Source of the DNA: Zychaea mexicana
Taxonomy: Eukaryota > Mucoromycota > Mucoromycetes > Mucorales > Lichtheimiaceae
Direction of reading: 5' to 3'
DNA: 64,000 nucleotides
NCBI RefSeq assembly: GCF_025766255.1
Contig: NW_026516731.1
Span: forward strand, 1-64,000
Part shown: positions 34,329-50,444 of the stretch, piece after piece
Position numbering within the stretch: position 1 is the first letter of the stretch
Layout of the letters: the number at the start of each line of letters is the position of its first letter
Notes under the pieces: generated by a model
Told to the model about the DNA's origin: nothing
The model's input: only the letters and a program-made list of their open reading frames with translations
The model's database searches: none
Translations under genes and position numbers: made by a program

Positions 34329-35345
34329 TAGCAGAGCACAACACAACAAACATTATTTGAAAATAAATGTAGTGAGAGAAGGGATGAAAACAGCCAGAAT
34401 AGGTGCAACAGAGCTCTTTGAGGATGCATGAAAAAAGTTATAAGTACAGTTCGGGGATCATATGTAGACCTGAATTATAGCATTGCTTTAGCACAGCTAT
34501 ATATGCTCTAATAACCAATCGAAAAAAAGCAACGATCCTAGTCCTTCTTCCTAGTATGCTGTACATAAAGCCGGCGTCTTACATCGTCGCTGTTATATGC
34601 GACGGAAAGAATGGCGATGGATGACTATGAACAACTATGGCGTTGACCTTCACGAACGGCGATCACTTGAGCTGTCAGCAACTCCTCTGACGCTCTACCA
34701 ACTCTTTGCCACGTTTTTAAAGGTCATGTCGAGACAACTACCTTTTGTTTCTTCTTTTAGCACCGATACTGCAAGTTATGCACTCTTAGCACATTCCTTT
34801 GAATGAATAACCATCCAACGAGGAACACCACGTTCGTTAAAAGAGACGATGTGAATATTAAATGAAGGAAATACGTGAAGAGGGGGAGAAAGTGGTAGAT
34901 AAACGCAGCGTTCGACATATTGCTCTGTATACCTCTTTCCTCTACTAATATGATAAAACCTCTATACGCCATCACATTGAGTAGTTTGCGGCTGGGAGTA
35001 GCTACTGTATTGTCCACTGATGTCTGTACCCCAGAAAGGGGAGAACTAAAGTCCTACTCATCTTGTCTTATTTGACTTATCTGTAGAAGTAACCTAAAAC
35101 TACCCGAATATAGTGGCAAATTTAATATGCATCCTCCAGTTTCTCGCGATTGTGACAAGGTAATAATATCATTAGCAGGTGAAAAATCATCCCGATCAGC
35201 GTATCTTTCCATATGCCAATCGGTTCCATGACAGCAGTTTTGCTTGGTATATAATTAAACACGTATTTTTTTAAGCCCGCTTCGTCGTGTAAGAATATAC
35301 ATCCTCTATCCACCTCCCTCCTTCCCCACCCAACCCCAAACTTTA
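34329..35345. other. Intergenic region before the MYST gene
   Basis: About 1 kb with no recognisable gene. A 69-codon frame at 34597-34806 has no known motif and is not supported. The last 80 bases are C/T-rich (CCTCCCTCCTTCC), consistent with the promoter and leader of the next gene. Confidence 0.4.
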
Positions 35346-37477
<2,132 letters not shown>

Positions 37478-37657
37478 TAATAATAATAATAATGAAAATA
37501 AACTTGTACATATAAGAACAACCGTCCCTGATACATGAAACAGAACGGCACTTGTAGATACCATAAGAGGAAATCAGCTTTTTTTGTTCTCTGTTGAGTG
37601 CTGTCCAAGTCCTTATTTTGACAACCTAGCGTTTTAGAGAAAGTTTAGCTATCAAAG

Positions 37658-39331
<1,674 letters not shown>

Positions 39332-39589
39332 AAAATGATTACCGACCACTATTGTTCCAACATCATGTGTATAGTAGACTATTAAACGATAAGAGTGTGT
39401 TTGTTTGTTTGTTTTGAGAACTTTTTAATAATTGTGTATAAAAGGAGATGAAAATATATATACGAAAGTACAACAACGGTATCTATAATTACGTTTATAA
39501 ATATAACGCGCTTTGAACTACTGCATAATTAGAAAAGAGAAAAAAGAATGTGTAGCGCTCAACGGCTATATAAGAGGCTGTTGGGAGAA

Positions 39590-40886
39590 TCAAGCAATGA
39601 AATAGGCGCAAGCCATAGCCATCAAGATAACGATGGCAGAAGATGATTGCATATTACCGACGGCACCATTGATATCAACGTCCATGCCATCAGGGCCATG
39701 AGAAGGACCGTGGGTTGAAATAGGACTGCCGTTGGGCATAACAGTGACATGGCTGGTCATGGTTGAATACGCTAAAATACAATACTGTAAGCATTTCAAG
39801 TTTATATCGTCATATATCATACAACTTTACCAGTAACAGTAAGAAGATTAGGCTGTCCATTAGTGCCGCTTTCGGCGGGATTGCTGTCAAAGTAAGCATC
39901 AACAGGAGCAGGTGCTGCCTTTTCGCCGGAAGCGGTTTCGTCCTGTGTAACCTCCTCATGGTATTCCTCGTCGTCCTCTGTTTCCTGCTGCTCGTCATCA
40001 TGATTTTCTTTTTTGTGAGACGAAATAACGGCAAAAATGTTATTTCTGTGTTGTTGCTGATCATTCGTAGTAGCATCGTTACCACCAGCGAGTTCTTCAG
40101 TCTCATCGTCTTCTTCTTCGCGGTCGTCCTCTTCTTCGTGGTCGTCTTCCTCAGGAGCAAGCTGTTCATCACTGCTGTATCCTTCGTAAACATTTTCTTC
40201 CATCAAATCGGCGTCGTTATTATCCTCATCATCCACAAGGTTCTCCTCATCAATGCTCATCTCAGCTCCGTCCATTTCGTTCTCCTCTTGTTTTTGTTCT
40301 TCTTCTTCGGCAATGGATGGTGTCTTGATGTCATTTTGTTCCTCCTCCACGTTCACTTCTACTTGTTGGTTTAATGCGGCCTCGTCACCTTCATCAGCAA
40401 CAGCATTATCTTCTTCTTCAACAAGCTCGGGCTTTTCATCGACGTTGCTATTGAACATGGTGTCTTCTTCTTCTACGGCGTTTTGGGGGTTAACCTTGCT
40501 GTCAACGTCGATTTCAGGCCAGTATCTTTGGAGACATTGATTACGACAGCTGCCTTCGTCGCTGTTCTTGCCTAAGGCTCTGGTGTTACAGTCGGCGATA
40601 CATGAGCGGGCTTCATTGACTAATTTAATATAATGCGTAAAACAGACAGACAGAAAGAAAAATTAACACAAATATTGCTATTTTGTTATATTATGGCAGT
40701 GGTGGTACTGGTAATAATCGTCTTATTTGTTTTTCTTCTATCATCAAGGTAATTGAACGCCCACTTACTGCAACGGTCGAGACATCCGTGACTCGTGGGG
40801 TCGCAATCGCAATTAGCCAGAGTGTAGTCGACGCCAATAAAAGCCAAGGTGATGAAGACGGAGACAAAAAGAGTAATAAGATGCAT
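39590..40886 (-). CDS. Secreted Cys-rich acidic protein with GPI-type C-terminus
   Basis: Exons 40769-40886, 39831-40619 and 39590-39771. A signal peptide (MHLITLFVSVFITLAFIGVD) is followed by a compact region with eight cysteines (NCDCDP, HGCLDRC, ARSCIADC, GSCRNQC). Then comes a long, very acidic Glu/Asp/Gln-rich domain, and a short Ser-rich segment with a hydrophobic tail (AIVILMAMACAYFIA) that looks like a GPI-attachment signal. I do not recognise the family. A plausible role is a cell-wall or surface protein, possibly cation-binding because of its charge. The 40886 start was chosen because it directly begins the signal peptide; an in-frame ATG also lies at 40913. Confidence 0.75.
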
Positions 40887-41624
40887 GATGGAAAATGCGT
40901 GATATGTATACAAGTTGATGAAATATGAATTATGGAATTGAAATATATGTTGTGTTGTAGCTACCGTCGTAAGAAAGAAGACAGTCTTTATATATTGCGA
41001 ATTTACAGCAGCCCGCGACCATCACAACAAACAGCAAGTGCAATAACATTAAGACAAGAGCCCACGAATGGGTCTGTGTCGTAATTGGTTGGTAGTAGTG
41101 GTGGAAGCCAGTTTACATCAGTAAGACTCACGACAAACATAAAGATGTGATCGATCGTGATTTGTTTATGGATATGGAAGCATGTGGCAACTTTAATTGT
41201 GCATTTTTAAGTGGTATGTGCGGCAGCAGTAGTCACAAGTCGATAAGGTGGAAGTAGAATAGCGAGTTTTCAGATGACCCAGAATGCAAGATGTGCCTGG
41301 TGAATATAGGGGGCAATATTTACACGAGCTGCCTACGTACAGAATGGTGGTTCGGTTTGCCTGGCTGGCTGGCTGGCTTGCTCTATTAATTCCAACAACT
41401 GTACAGCACAACGTGTCACGACCACAAGGTTTCCAGGTATCACAAAGTTGATGAGGTGGAGAATGAAAATTTATTGCCTATGTCTTTTCACCCAAAAAAT
41501 AAATACTTTCCCTCTTTCTTTTCCCTTACTCTTTTCTCTTTCGACCTAAAACAACTCTTTAAGAGGTTTAATCCTCCCCCACCCCCTTTCCTTTCCCTTT
41601 CTAAAGAAACAAACAGAAAAAAAG
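40887..41624. other. Divergent intergenic region between two cell-surface genes
   Basis: About 740 bp separating the Cys-rich acidic surface gene (-) from the Kre9-like gene (+), so it probably contains both promoters. The last 130 bases are strongly pyrimidine-rich (CCCCCACCCCCTTTCC), a common feature of strongly expressed fungal genes. No other feature is seen. Confidence 0.4.
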
Positions 41625-42700
41625 ATGCTTAAAGCGCTCATTGTCACCTTCCTATCCTTTGCCCTGTTTCAATTGGCCCAGGCGGCCTCGGTCAACATCA
41701 GAAGTCCGCGACCCAATGCTGTGTACGAAGCTGGCGAAACGGTCGAGATCAAATGGTTTGTTTCGCGATAAATTTTGCATTGAAGCTAGACACGACGCTA
41801 TTTGTAATTAATATTAAAACAACAACAATAATAATAATAGGAAACTTGCAGATGGCGCCTCAGTTGATAAGGTCATGATTGCCCTGGCTTCTGGCCCCGC
41901 ACAGGCCTTGCTCATCGACGAAGTTATCGCCCCCAGCGTCGATGCAAAGAACGGTACCTACAAGTGGAAGATCCCCAAAAACATCAAGCCAAACTCTCAG
42001 TAGTACGTACTTGTATCAGTCAACTAACTCTACGCACATAAGAAAAGAAGAATAAAGAGAACTCATATGTTGACAAACACCAACAACAACAGTGTTCTTG
42101 AAATCGGTCCTCACTCTGCTGATATTGCATTTGCTGGTGAGTAAGAATAACTATAATAAAGGAGACTAATGAAACAAGAACATCGGCGAATTTTTAAGGA
42201 AGACATCGATCGCGACAACAGAAAATTAACTCTTATTACTATTATTATGACCATGATATCATTGTATAGGTTACTTTGCAATCACCAAGGCTAGCAACAC
42301 CAAGCCCAGTGCTAGCGTCCACAGCAGCAGCAAAGTACCCGTTCCTTCAGCTTCGGCTTCAGCTTCAGCCTCAAAATCTGCTAGCGACGACGACGACAAG
42401 AAGAAGGCCAAGCCTACCGCCACGCTTCCATCTTCCGTCATCAAAGAAACGCCCAAGCCCACACCTACTCCCTCTTCTAACTCCTCCAACAAGGGCGCCG
42501 CTGTTCGCGTCATGTGCGTCGCTTATCCCGACGAAGACAATGAAATGACAACTACTTGCCGCCCACTTCCTGTTTCCACGACCGTCAAACCCAAAGTTCA
42601 CGGCTCGCACAAACGAAAGGAAAAGGCTAGCACCACCACCACCACCGTTGCAAAAGAAACACCCAAGCCTGAAGATGATGATGAAGAAAAGAAGGATTAA
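41625..42700 (+). CDS. Kre9/Knh1-like secreted wall protein
   Basis: Exons 41625-41755, 41841-42002, 42093-42136 and 42270-42700. A signal peptide (MLKALIVTFLSFALFQLAQA) is followed by an Ig-like Kre9/KNH domain (VNIRSPRPNAVYEAGETVEI, then WKLADGASVDKVMIAL and VLEIGPHSADIAFAGYFAI). The second half is Ser/Thr/Pro/Lys-rich (SASASASAS, DDDDKKKAKP, PKPTPTPSS), probably O-glycosylated, with two cysteines around VMCVAYPDE. Members act in the secretory path or wall, in beta-1,6-glucan or related assembly. No clear GPI signal is visible; it ends EEKKD. Confidence 0.85.
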
Positions 42701-45459
42701 AAAGTTGTTGTCTGCGAGAAAATCTCTGATGGATGCACAGTCAACGACGATCCTTTCTTGATCGCCTATCATGTCGCCTCTTAAAAAAACAACAACACTT
42801 CTTTAACGTCTCTAGAACATCTTCCAACGCTTAAAACAACTTACACACAAGCTGGCCTTCTTTTTTATAACCCACTCATCATCCACCCAATTTTGCTTGG
42901 GTTGTTGTAATTTTAACTTATATAACTGGAAACCTTGTGCTGTGACATTTCTTTTACCATCCCTTTCCTTTCGTTCGCTTTTTTGTTATATTTTATATAC
43001 ACACAATTTACCAACTACCATACATCCATCTATTAACCTCGCCTACTAGCATCTTCGTCACCTTCACACCTGTTAAACTAGTTTATCCCACCCTTTCTTT
43101 TCGTTGTACTCGTAAACACTCAACCACTAAAGACGTATCATTCTTTCTTTCTTTCCCGGCTTTTGATAAGCAAATCAACTTTGTTATAGATTGGTCTTCT
43201 TTTTTACTGCTGCTGCTCTCTCACCCGGTGAAGAAGATCCCCTTTTTCCTTTTCTTGTGCGAGCCTGCATCATCGCACAAACAACTGAAATGCGGTATCA
43301 GTTCACGTGTACCATATACTGTATATTAAACTCGTCATCTTTTTGTACATCTTTCGATTCCATGATACCATTACTAACCAATATTTTTTACTCATGTAAA
43401 CAGCTATACAACACTATCTCCCCATTTTTCCCGCTCACCACACAGGTACTCACCACTAGTGGAGCAAGTTTATTCATAACTACACCATTTCTATAAGCAA
43501 TGGTGGGCCACGATGATGGTGCTTGCGTGGCTGTAATAAGTACAGATAAAACCTTGGGTTACACAAGGTTTAAAAAGACAAATTAAGCTATTTTACTTTA
43601 TGGCGAACTGCCTGCGCGACTGTACAGCGAAAATATATAAAGTTCCGGATACCTGGGTTGTCTTTGACCCGTCCATATGATATGTGTACTACAGAAAATA
43701 TTAGGCTGAGGGAGCACAGGAATAAATAACATTAAACTTATTAAATATCAAATATATAAATCGTCATGACGATCGGTGGCGAGAGCGGAGGGTATCGAAC
43801 GAGTTCAAGCATATAATGGCCAGAACACTGTTTTTTGTTTTTCTCGACCGAGGCTAACTATATTAGAAAAGAAAAGAAGCGTCGTCAAACTGCGTTCATG
43901 ATTTCGTATAAGGAGGTTAATGCACATGCGGCAAACTTTGTTAACGAACCTTGCGATGATGTAGTTTCTGCTCGGTTTGTGAGTGTACAGCAGTGTGTGT
44001 GTAAGCACTTCCCTTTGCATGAATTCTAGTAGAGCTTTCAGCATGTCACAACCCTCGTCAAAAGCAATAAGTGCGAACATCTCTTTATTTGAAGTAAGAT
44101 TTATCTATAACTCCTTGATTTTCTATATCACCCTATGCTGTTTGCCATGAGTTAAAGAAACAACGGTGTACAAGAATTATCTTTACAGTCTTGATGTAAG
44201 CTCGGAATACACAATATAAATAACCAACTGCAGATATTCGTATTTTTATATTCCTTCTGTGCACGAACCTTGGTTTCCGAGTACAAAACGAAAGAGGGTA
44301 CCTTGCAGCAACATGATGTCACTTCACAAAGTAGACAAAGTATGCAATAATATCGATACATTGAGGAGGAAAATTTCACGAAAGCTGCCGCCATCTGTAT
44401 TCTTAAACTCAAAATCTTGTTTTATGACAAGGAGAAAACCAGCAACGACTTGCAAAGCGCAAAGAAATGCAAGATTGTAAGAAATGGTTGCTGGGAACAA
44501 GACTCGAAGAGTACACAGTATAATATAAAGTCATCGTTACATTATTGCGTAGTGTGGCTAGACCATATTTGTTTTTGTTTTAAGTATTGCTGAACCGTAT
44601 ATATCATACCCGCCACAATTTTTTCCTCCTTCCTCCTCTTCTTCATCCTTTCATTTCGAATCCATACTTCTATTATTAAATAAATCTTCGCTTATAAAAA
44701 AAAAAGAAAGCCAAAGGACACAGAAAGGATTTACAAGAAAGTGCAGTGTGATGAATTTGATTTGTTTCTGGAAGAAAACCCACAGCTACATCCACCTGCC
44801 TCACTTCGCTAGCTTCCAAACTTAAATAAGTTCGTCTTCAGAGCTCAATCGAATCATGCGTGATCGCAGACGTGTCGCAAATACATCTTACCACGTTTAT
44901 GATGGTGACATGTGGCGAGAGTTTGCTGATTGCGCTGTCGTCGTTTTTGATCCACGACGTGCTTGTATAAACCACTGCGGTGGGGCATATGTTTAGGATA
45001 TTGGCATTGCAGGAATTTAGGCAGCTGGTGGGTAATACTTTCATTGTTGACAGCAACACTTTTTTTTCCCAATGCAAGAGCTGTTCGTACAGTCATAGCT
45101 CGTTGCTATAATATAAAAACAACTGCATATGCAACTAGCATCAAGCTGCACAAGACATTGGTCCGATTCACTTTGCCGTACCTACAACGCGTCGTAGCTT
45201 TATTAATAAATTCTGTAGACTTGAAGCAAGATTGACAGCTCTGACGTTTTAAAGTCACAATGCCCTTAATCAAGAGATGCGGCATCCAAAGAAATATACG
45301 AGGATAGTACAGCACCTCGGACTCGAGTTTTTCGGTATGTACTGCAACTGCCTTCTAACAAAACCGAGCTGTTGACCTTCTGCTTACTAGACAGACACTC
45401 AGCTAACAGAGACAAGTAGGCCGATCCGTCTACTACTACTAGTGGCACATAGTGCACTC

Positions 45460-45500
<41 letters not shown>

Positions 45501-46108
45501 CTTTCTCCTCGTTACAACACAATATCGTATGCTTTAAACTTAAGAAAAATGTAGCTGATATGAAATAACAGATTCTGAATACTAAGTATGTTGATCTTGC
45601 TGATTGATGTTGTATGTAAAGAAAAGAATAAAGCTAAGTACAATTTTACAGTAGTATTAGTTTTTTTTGTTTCTTTGATTGATTGATAGATTTTCTGCCG
45701 TTTCTGGATGTCTGGATGTGTGGGTGTGTGTATGTGCAGATGTGGACGTGTGGAGAACTGATTAATAAAGTTTTAAAAATATATGCAAAGAAGATGGGAT
45801 ATAACAAAGAAGAGAAGAGAAAGGGTAAGGTTTCCTATTTTAGTACTGCTATGATAGTACTACTGCGTCATGAAAAAGATGGGGATGATTGCGTGGATGC
45901 TGGTAATTGTGAGGTACACCTGGTGGTGTAGATGCTTCTGGGATGGTAACGTAAGTGCGTTTGGGTTTCGGAGGTGGCGTGAGTGCCTTTGATGTTATTA
46001 TAAAAGCAACAAAACAACACAGTTTGTGTAAGAGAGAGAGAAGACTTGCCGTTGGAAGATGTGATATATTTTGAAAAAAAAAAAAGTCAAATACATACCA
46101 AGAAGCAG
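42701..46108. other. Long region without a supported gene
   Basis: About 3.4 kb. It starts with a pyrimidine-rich 3' UTR-like stretch, then AT-rich sequence with only short unconvincing frames. It also contains a CA microsatellite (separate entry) and, near 45860-45945, a segment that might be a last exon of the minus-strand hypothetical gene ending at 46109 (consensus GTATGT donor, CCCAG acceptor). No RNA gene or TIR pair was recognised. Confidence 0.4.
45462..45500. repeat. (AC)n microsatellite
   Basis: Uninterrupted AC dinucleotide run of about 19 repeats, the longest simple repeat in the window. It lies in non-coding sequence and is likely polymorphic among isolates. Confidence 0.95.
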
Positions 46109-46764
46109 ACTTCGAGATCCTCCTTGTTCACCAGGCCCCATTTGTTATTGTCTTCTTCGAGCGCAAGTTGATAGGCTAGGGCTGCATTTACAGCCCATGC
46201 TGAGGGATCGTTTATACTGTCTCGTTGCTGTTGTTGGTTTTGCAAACAAATACCACGAATCAACCGTTCGGCCTCTTGCATTCTGTTTTCCCAAGCGGAC
46301 GATGTCTTGAAATGTGTAAAGTCAATATCCCGGCCACGGAAGAGTGAGTGACGTCGCGAATGGTGATGCTGTTGCTGTTTTTCGTTGAAACTTGTTACCG
46401 CTACCGGCGGTTGTGCTGATGTTGTGTTCCAAAAGAGCTCATAGGCCATGGTGGAGATATTGTTCACGATCAATGAGGTAAGAGACCAACATCCTTTGGT
46501 TGGTCGCTCGTCACGCGCTTCTTCTTGTTCTTGTTTTTTTTGTGCTACCTGGTCCCGCTGGTACGGATCATAGCAGGGACCGAAAATTTGTCGCTTCATG
46601 GTGCCAAAGATGCCGAGCAGCCCCATCAGACCACTAGGTTGACTAGGTCGTGTTTCGACCGCTGTCGCCATCGTTGTCGTATCACTATCACTAGTCGCTT
46701 GCTGTTGGTTCTGAGCCTTGCCGCCGGTGGTCACGAAAACCTTGCCAAGGAGATATTTCCACAT
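46109..46764 (-). CDS. Hypothetical protein, low-complexity
   Basis: An open frame of about 220 codons beginning MWKYLLGKVFVTTGG. It has a Gln/Thr-rich region, a hydrophobic stretch (GLMGLLGIFG), a charged segment, QQQHHHSRRHS and a helical end (AWAVNAALAYQLALEEDNNKWG). The frame reaches a consensus GTATGT at its end, so a small downstream exon may exist. I do not recognise the family. The organised helical C-terminus and clean 5' region (a leader-like CT-rich stretch upstream) support a real gene, but only moderately. Confidence 0.5.
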
Positions 46765-49460
46765 TTTTTGTGCTGGTATTTTTACAAGAAGTTATAGACA
46801 AAGAGATATTGGGTACAAGTGTGCGTAATGTGTTGCTCAAAGCACTGTTTGGGTATTGAGATCAAGAGGTAGTAGTAGAGTAAAACAAGGGTTGAAAGTG
46901 GAAGATGAAGGAAAGAGAGATGAGAAGATTGAGGGAAGACGCACAGCTTTGATTGATTTTTATAATGTGACAGAGGCACTGAAGTGCATGTCACAGCTTT
47001 GATTGATGAAAACGTTCCATCTCCTGTCCGCTCTCTTTTTTGGGTCTGTATTCTCTCACACATACACACAATCACCATTCTCCAAACAGCAGCAAACCCA
47101 TGCATTGCCCTTTCTCCTGCTGATTAAACGCTTTCCTTCCATAGCCTCTTCACTACTGCCTTCTTTTGTGTATGTACGCTTTCAATACGACTTCTTATTC
47201 GCTCTATGTTCTCTTGGGCTGTATCGTGTAGTAGTAGCAGTCATACCCACCTGTTTCCTTGGTTCAGACGTGTACGCAGCCCGAGTTAAAAATAATAAGC
47301 AAACATTCCGAAGCCGTAACCTGCTAAGCACAGCCTCCTCAACAGACTCGTAGGTCCGTGATTACATCATTGTTGTGTTCTTGTAGCTATTTGTCACAAT
47401 AACACTTACTCTATCACCCACCATATGACTTGAATGCTATGCCGGTAGTCGTATATCAATCATCATGAGTTTTGCCTGGTTATCGTTTTGAATGATTAAT
47501 GTCAAGACACATCGCGGAAGCTTTCAAAGCGTCATACAGATGTAATTCTTTCACTCTATCATCTACAATAGGACTTGAATGTTATGCCGGTAGTCGTATA
47601 GCACTCATCACGAGTTTTGCTTGGATATGCTTGGATATCGTTTTGGATGATTAATGTCAAAACACATCGCAGAAGCTTTCAAAGCGTCATACAGATGCAT
47701 AAATCTTTCATTGTTCTGTCGTGATTTTCATGTGTCCTTCTTTCCAGCGATGAGTTATTCGTTTCAGTTCAATAATGTATATACGCCCCGGTGATGCAAC
47801 GGAGAGACATGAGGATGTAGATTGAAACATCCTGCTGCTGCTACGACAATGGCCAATAAGGAAGGTGGACACCTTTACATGATCACCACTACTGATACAT
47901 ACGTCTACTATCGTAATCCAATTCTCTCCTTGCTTCTAGCTTATATCATCTCGCTCTCTCCCGCTCATTCTGCGATTACCTCAATCATTCCTCTGCCATT
48001 TATTTATTCATTTTCCCACTAGTTTCTTATTGTCTTGCTACCCCTCTCTGTAAAATTACCATTCAAGCATCGACAATTCCGTGCCGCAAGGAAGCGACCG
48101 TATGCCTTATGGCGCTGGTCAATCCATCCTTCCATAAATAAAACACACATTTAAACTAAACATATGATACATATCCAATATTCCTTCAGATAACTAATAT
48201 TTCCAACCGAAGATCTTGATTCAAAAGATCCATGTTAAGTATTGGCTCGGATTCGCTTTTTGAGCAACTCCTTGGCAACCGCACATAATATTTTCTTTTT
48301 CCGAAGCCGAGTAGTGGTGATTGTTCTTGTTTCTTGTTTGATGAAAACGTTTTCGATAGCCACTGTTTCCGATAATGAGTCTTGAAAATATTTTGATTCG
48401 GTGGAGTAAACAGTTTGTGCCCACTGATTTGACGATGAATTTTTCATGTAACTGGTATTGTCAGTATTATTAAGCATGCTGTAAGTTTGAGAAGGAACAA
48501 GATGGATGGTAACGTAGCAATACGTTCAACGTTTTACTTGTAGAATAAATGGCTATGATAAGAGCAAAGAACGGATCAGGCGGCAGCACCCAGAAAGTTC
48601 CCTTTTGTATTTTTCAGGGCACTTTTGAGCTACAATCCGAGCATGCAGCTGTTCGAATTATTTGTCTAGTACATCATTTCGTGACTTCTCGATATTGCTA
48701 CACTATATGCTATTAATGAAATGATGCATGTATCGAGCAAAAGCTACTTTGTTAGCATTTTTAGTCAAGTCCTGTTACCGTCCGCACAATATTATATTTG
48801 TTTCTTACCATTCTGCATACCATTTCGATCGCTATTTTTAACTTCATCTTCACTGCCTTCGCCATCACTACCGTCTTCAGACTTCCATTTCATCCACGAT
48901 TTCGTCTATATTATCAGTAGCCGCCGATGCTAAAGCCACTTCTGTCAAAGAAATTACTGGATGGATATAATCGCTCGTCATCGTACTGGTATACTCCGCT
49001 GAAGCAGCTTGAGCTTCATAGCTATCTGTATTAGACACGGCTAGCGGTAAAGAGCTTGCTGCTTTCTTGTCTGTGGCATTGAGAGATCGGCGCAGTGCTG
49101 CTAGATGAAATATCGCTATGCTGTTCTCCTTGTCTGCTGAAGAACAATAGGAACTGACGAGAATCCACGTTTTCTTTCTAGTTTTGTCTTCTCGCTTTAT
49201 GATTTTGGAGATTTTTTATGGCCTCGAGGTCGTGCCATTGAATGAGTATGCAAGTCAGCGTGAGATGATTAGAGGATTAAAGATAAAGGGAAGACTATGA
49301 CCATGTCAAAACGAACAGTAGAGAGAAATTCGCGTCATGCAGCTTTTACAGTGGACTTTCTATTTAAAGTAATTTCGGATTGGCCAACACAGCCGCACCT
49401 ATATTATCTGCTTTTTTCTTTCCCTGAAAAAATGCAACAAAATCAGTTTAAACAATTGCC
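46765..49460. other. Region without a supported gene
   Basis: About 2.7 kb with scattered short frames. An 80-codon minus frame (48235-48477, ending AVAKELLKKRIRANT) and acidic, Ser-rich coding-like stretches on the minus strand around 48830-49240 suggest a decayed or multi-exon gene. I cannot join them with consistent splice phases. A 145-bp tandem duplication lies at 47410-47700 (separate entry). Confidence 0.35.
47410..47700. repeat. 145-bp direct tandem duplication
   Basis: Two consecutive copies (47410-47554 and 47555-47700) share CTCTATCA, GACTTGAATG, ATGCCGGTAGTCGTAT, GATTAATGTCAA and GCTTTCAAAGCGTCATACAG in order, with scattered substitutions. They are non-coding and unrelated to the transposons in this window as far as I can see. 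Confidence 0.8.
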
Positions 49461-49862
49461 ATGGCAACTTCGCTTTCGGCCTCCTCGTCCCACACAGAGC
49501 CATCAAAACGGCTACTCGTTGAATTGATACACTGCTGTCATGTTTGCTCTATAAGAGTAAAAGCTGCACAAAATTTACGTCGCCATTTACTTCAAGTGCA
49601 CCAACTGCATATACCAACAATACCTCGCAGAAAAAGACGTTTAGATACAAGAAAATACATTTTCGTCAAATTCATGGGGCTTTCAACTCATAAAAACGTG
49701 AAGCAGTGCTTTGTATGTCTATCCTATCTTGACCATTTTGGTGAAGATTGTGACTATCTTCAATATATAGAGACAAATTACTTGCCTCCAGAATCATCAT
49801 CAGCACAGGCAAATGATGGATTAAATTCAGTAGCAGATTCATTAGAGATGATTTACCTTTAA
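49461..49862 (+). pseudogene. Decayed 5' copy of C2H2 zinc-finger gene
   Basis: Starts with an ATG (MATSLSASSSHTEPSKRLL) and reads through two C2H2-like fingers (CHVCSIRV...H...H and CFVCLSYL...). It then diverges after VADSLE and stops. From 49526 to about 49850 it is a diverged direct repeat of 52058-52390. Most differences are G/C in the downstream copy and A/T here, and one finger has lost a zinc ligand (QYIETNY for QHIDTNH). It keeps the start the other copy lacks. It is probably a dead duplicate. Confidence 0.7.
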
Positions 49863-50040
49863 AATGTGGTTTGAACATATATCACACAACATTTATTTAT
49901 AGAATAAAAAGCTATAATTAGCCCAACTTTTGATATATAAACAGAAAAAAACAAAAATAATATCTTTGATGAATGTTTTAGTTTTAATTATAAAAGTAAT
50001 ATATAAATTTGGATCTTTCAGAATGGTAAAACAGTAATAA

Positions 50041-50386
50041 TGTAAGATTGCCGAGCGAAGCGAAGGCTATCGTCCCACTGTCCGAGGGCGAGGAGAGTGA
50101 GTTGAGGTGTAACGGCCGCTCGAAGAGCGCTCACAAACTTTATTTTGTATATATATATAATGATGAATAAAAGAATTTGTCTCTCTTTAGCCGTTTGAAA
50201 AGTGGCAAGAGACGTGCAAAAGATAATATGGAAGGGGGGTGTACAGTTGGAAAATGTCGATGTCAAAAGGAATGAATACAAGGAAACTAACTAAAAGAAA
50301 TGAATGAAGGGGGGGGACACCTCAACTCACTCTCCTCGCCCTCGGACAGTGGGACGATAGCCTTCGCTTCGCTCGGCAATCTTACA
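50041..50386. repeat. Perfect 70-bp inverted repeat with 206-bp spacer
   Basis: The arm 50041-50110 (starting TGTAAGATTGCCGAGCG) and the arm 50317-50386 (ending CGGCAATCTTACA) are exact reverse complements over 70 bp. The GC-rich arms sit in AT-rich sequence, directly beyond the 3' end of the tyrosine-recombinase frame. DIRS-type retroelements have inverted terminal repeats and an internal complementary region near the recombinase end, so this may be that terminus. No coding sequence is seen in the spacer. Confidence 0.9.
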
Positions 50387-50444
50387 CTGTCCTTCGTGCT
50401 CGTAGAGCTCGTTTCGGTGATAGTTTGTATATGTTTGGCGGTGA

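Noticed and set aside
34597..34806. Possible small gene upstream of MYST
   Set aside because: No motif, no splice context and composition like surrounding intergenic DNA.
44838..45240. Overlapping frames on both strands resembling gene fragments
   Set aside because: No recognisable domain and no consistent exon structure.
48235..48933. Minus-strand multi-exon gene
   Set aside because: Candidate exons cannot be joined in phase; the implied intron of about 350 nt is out of line with the other introns.
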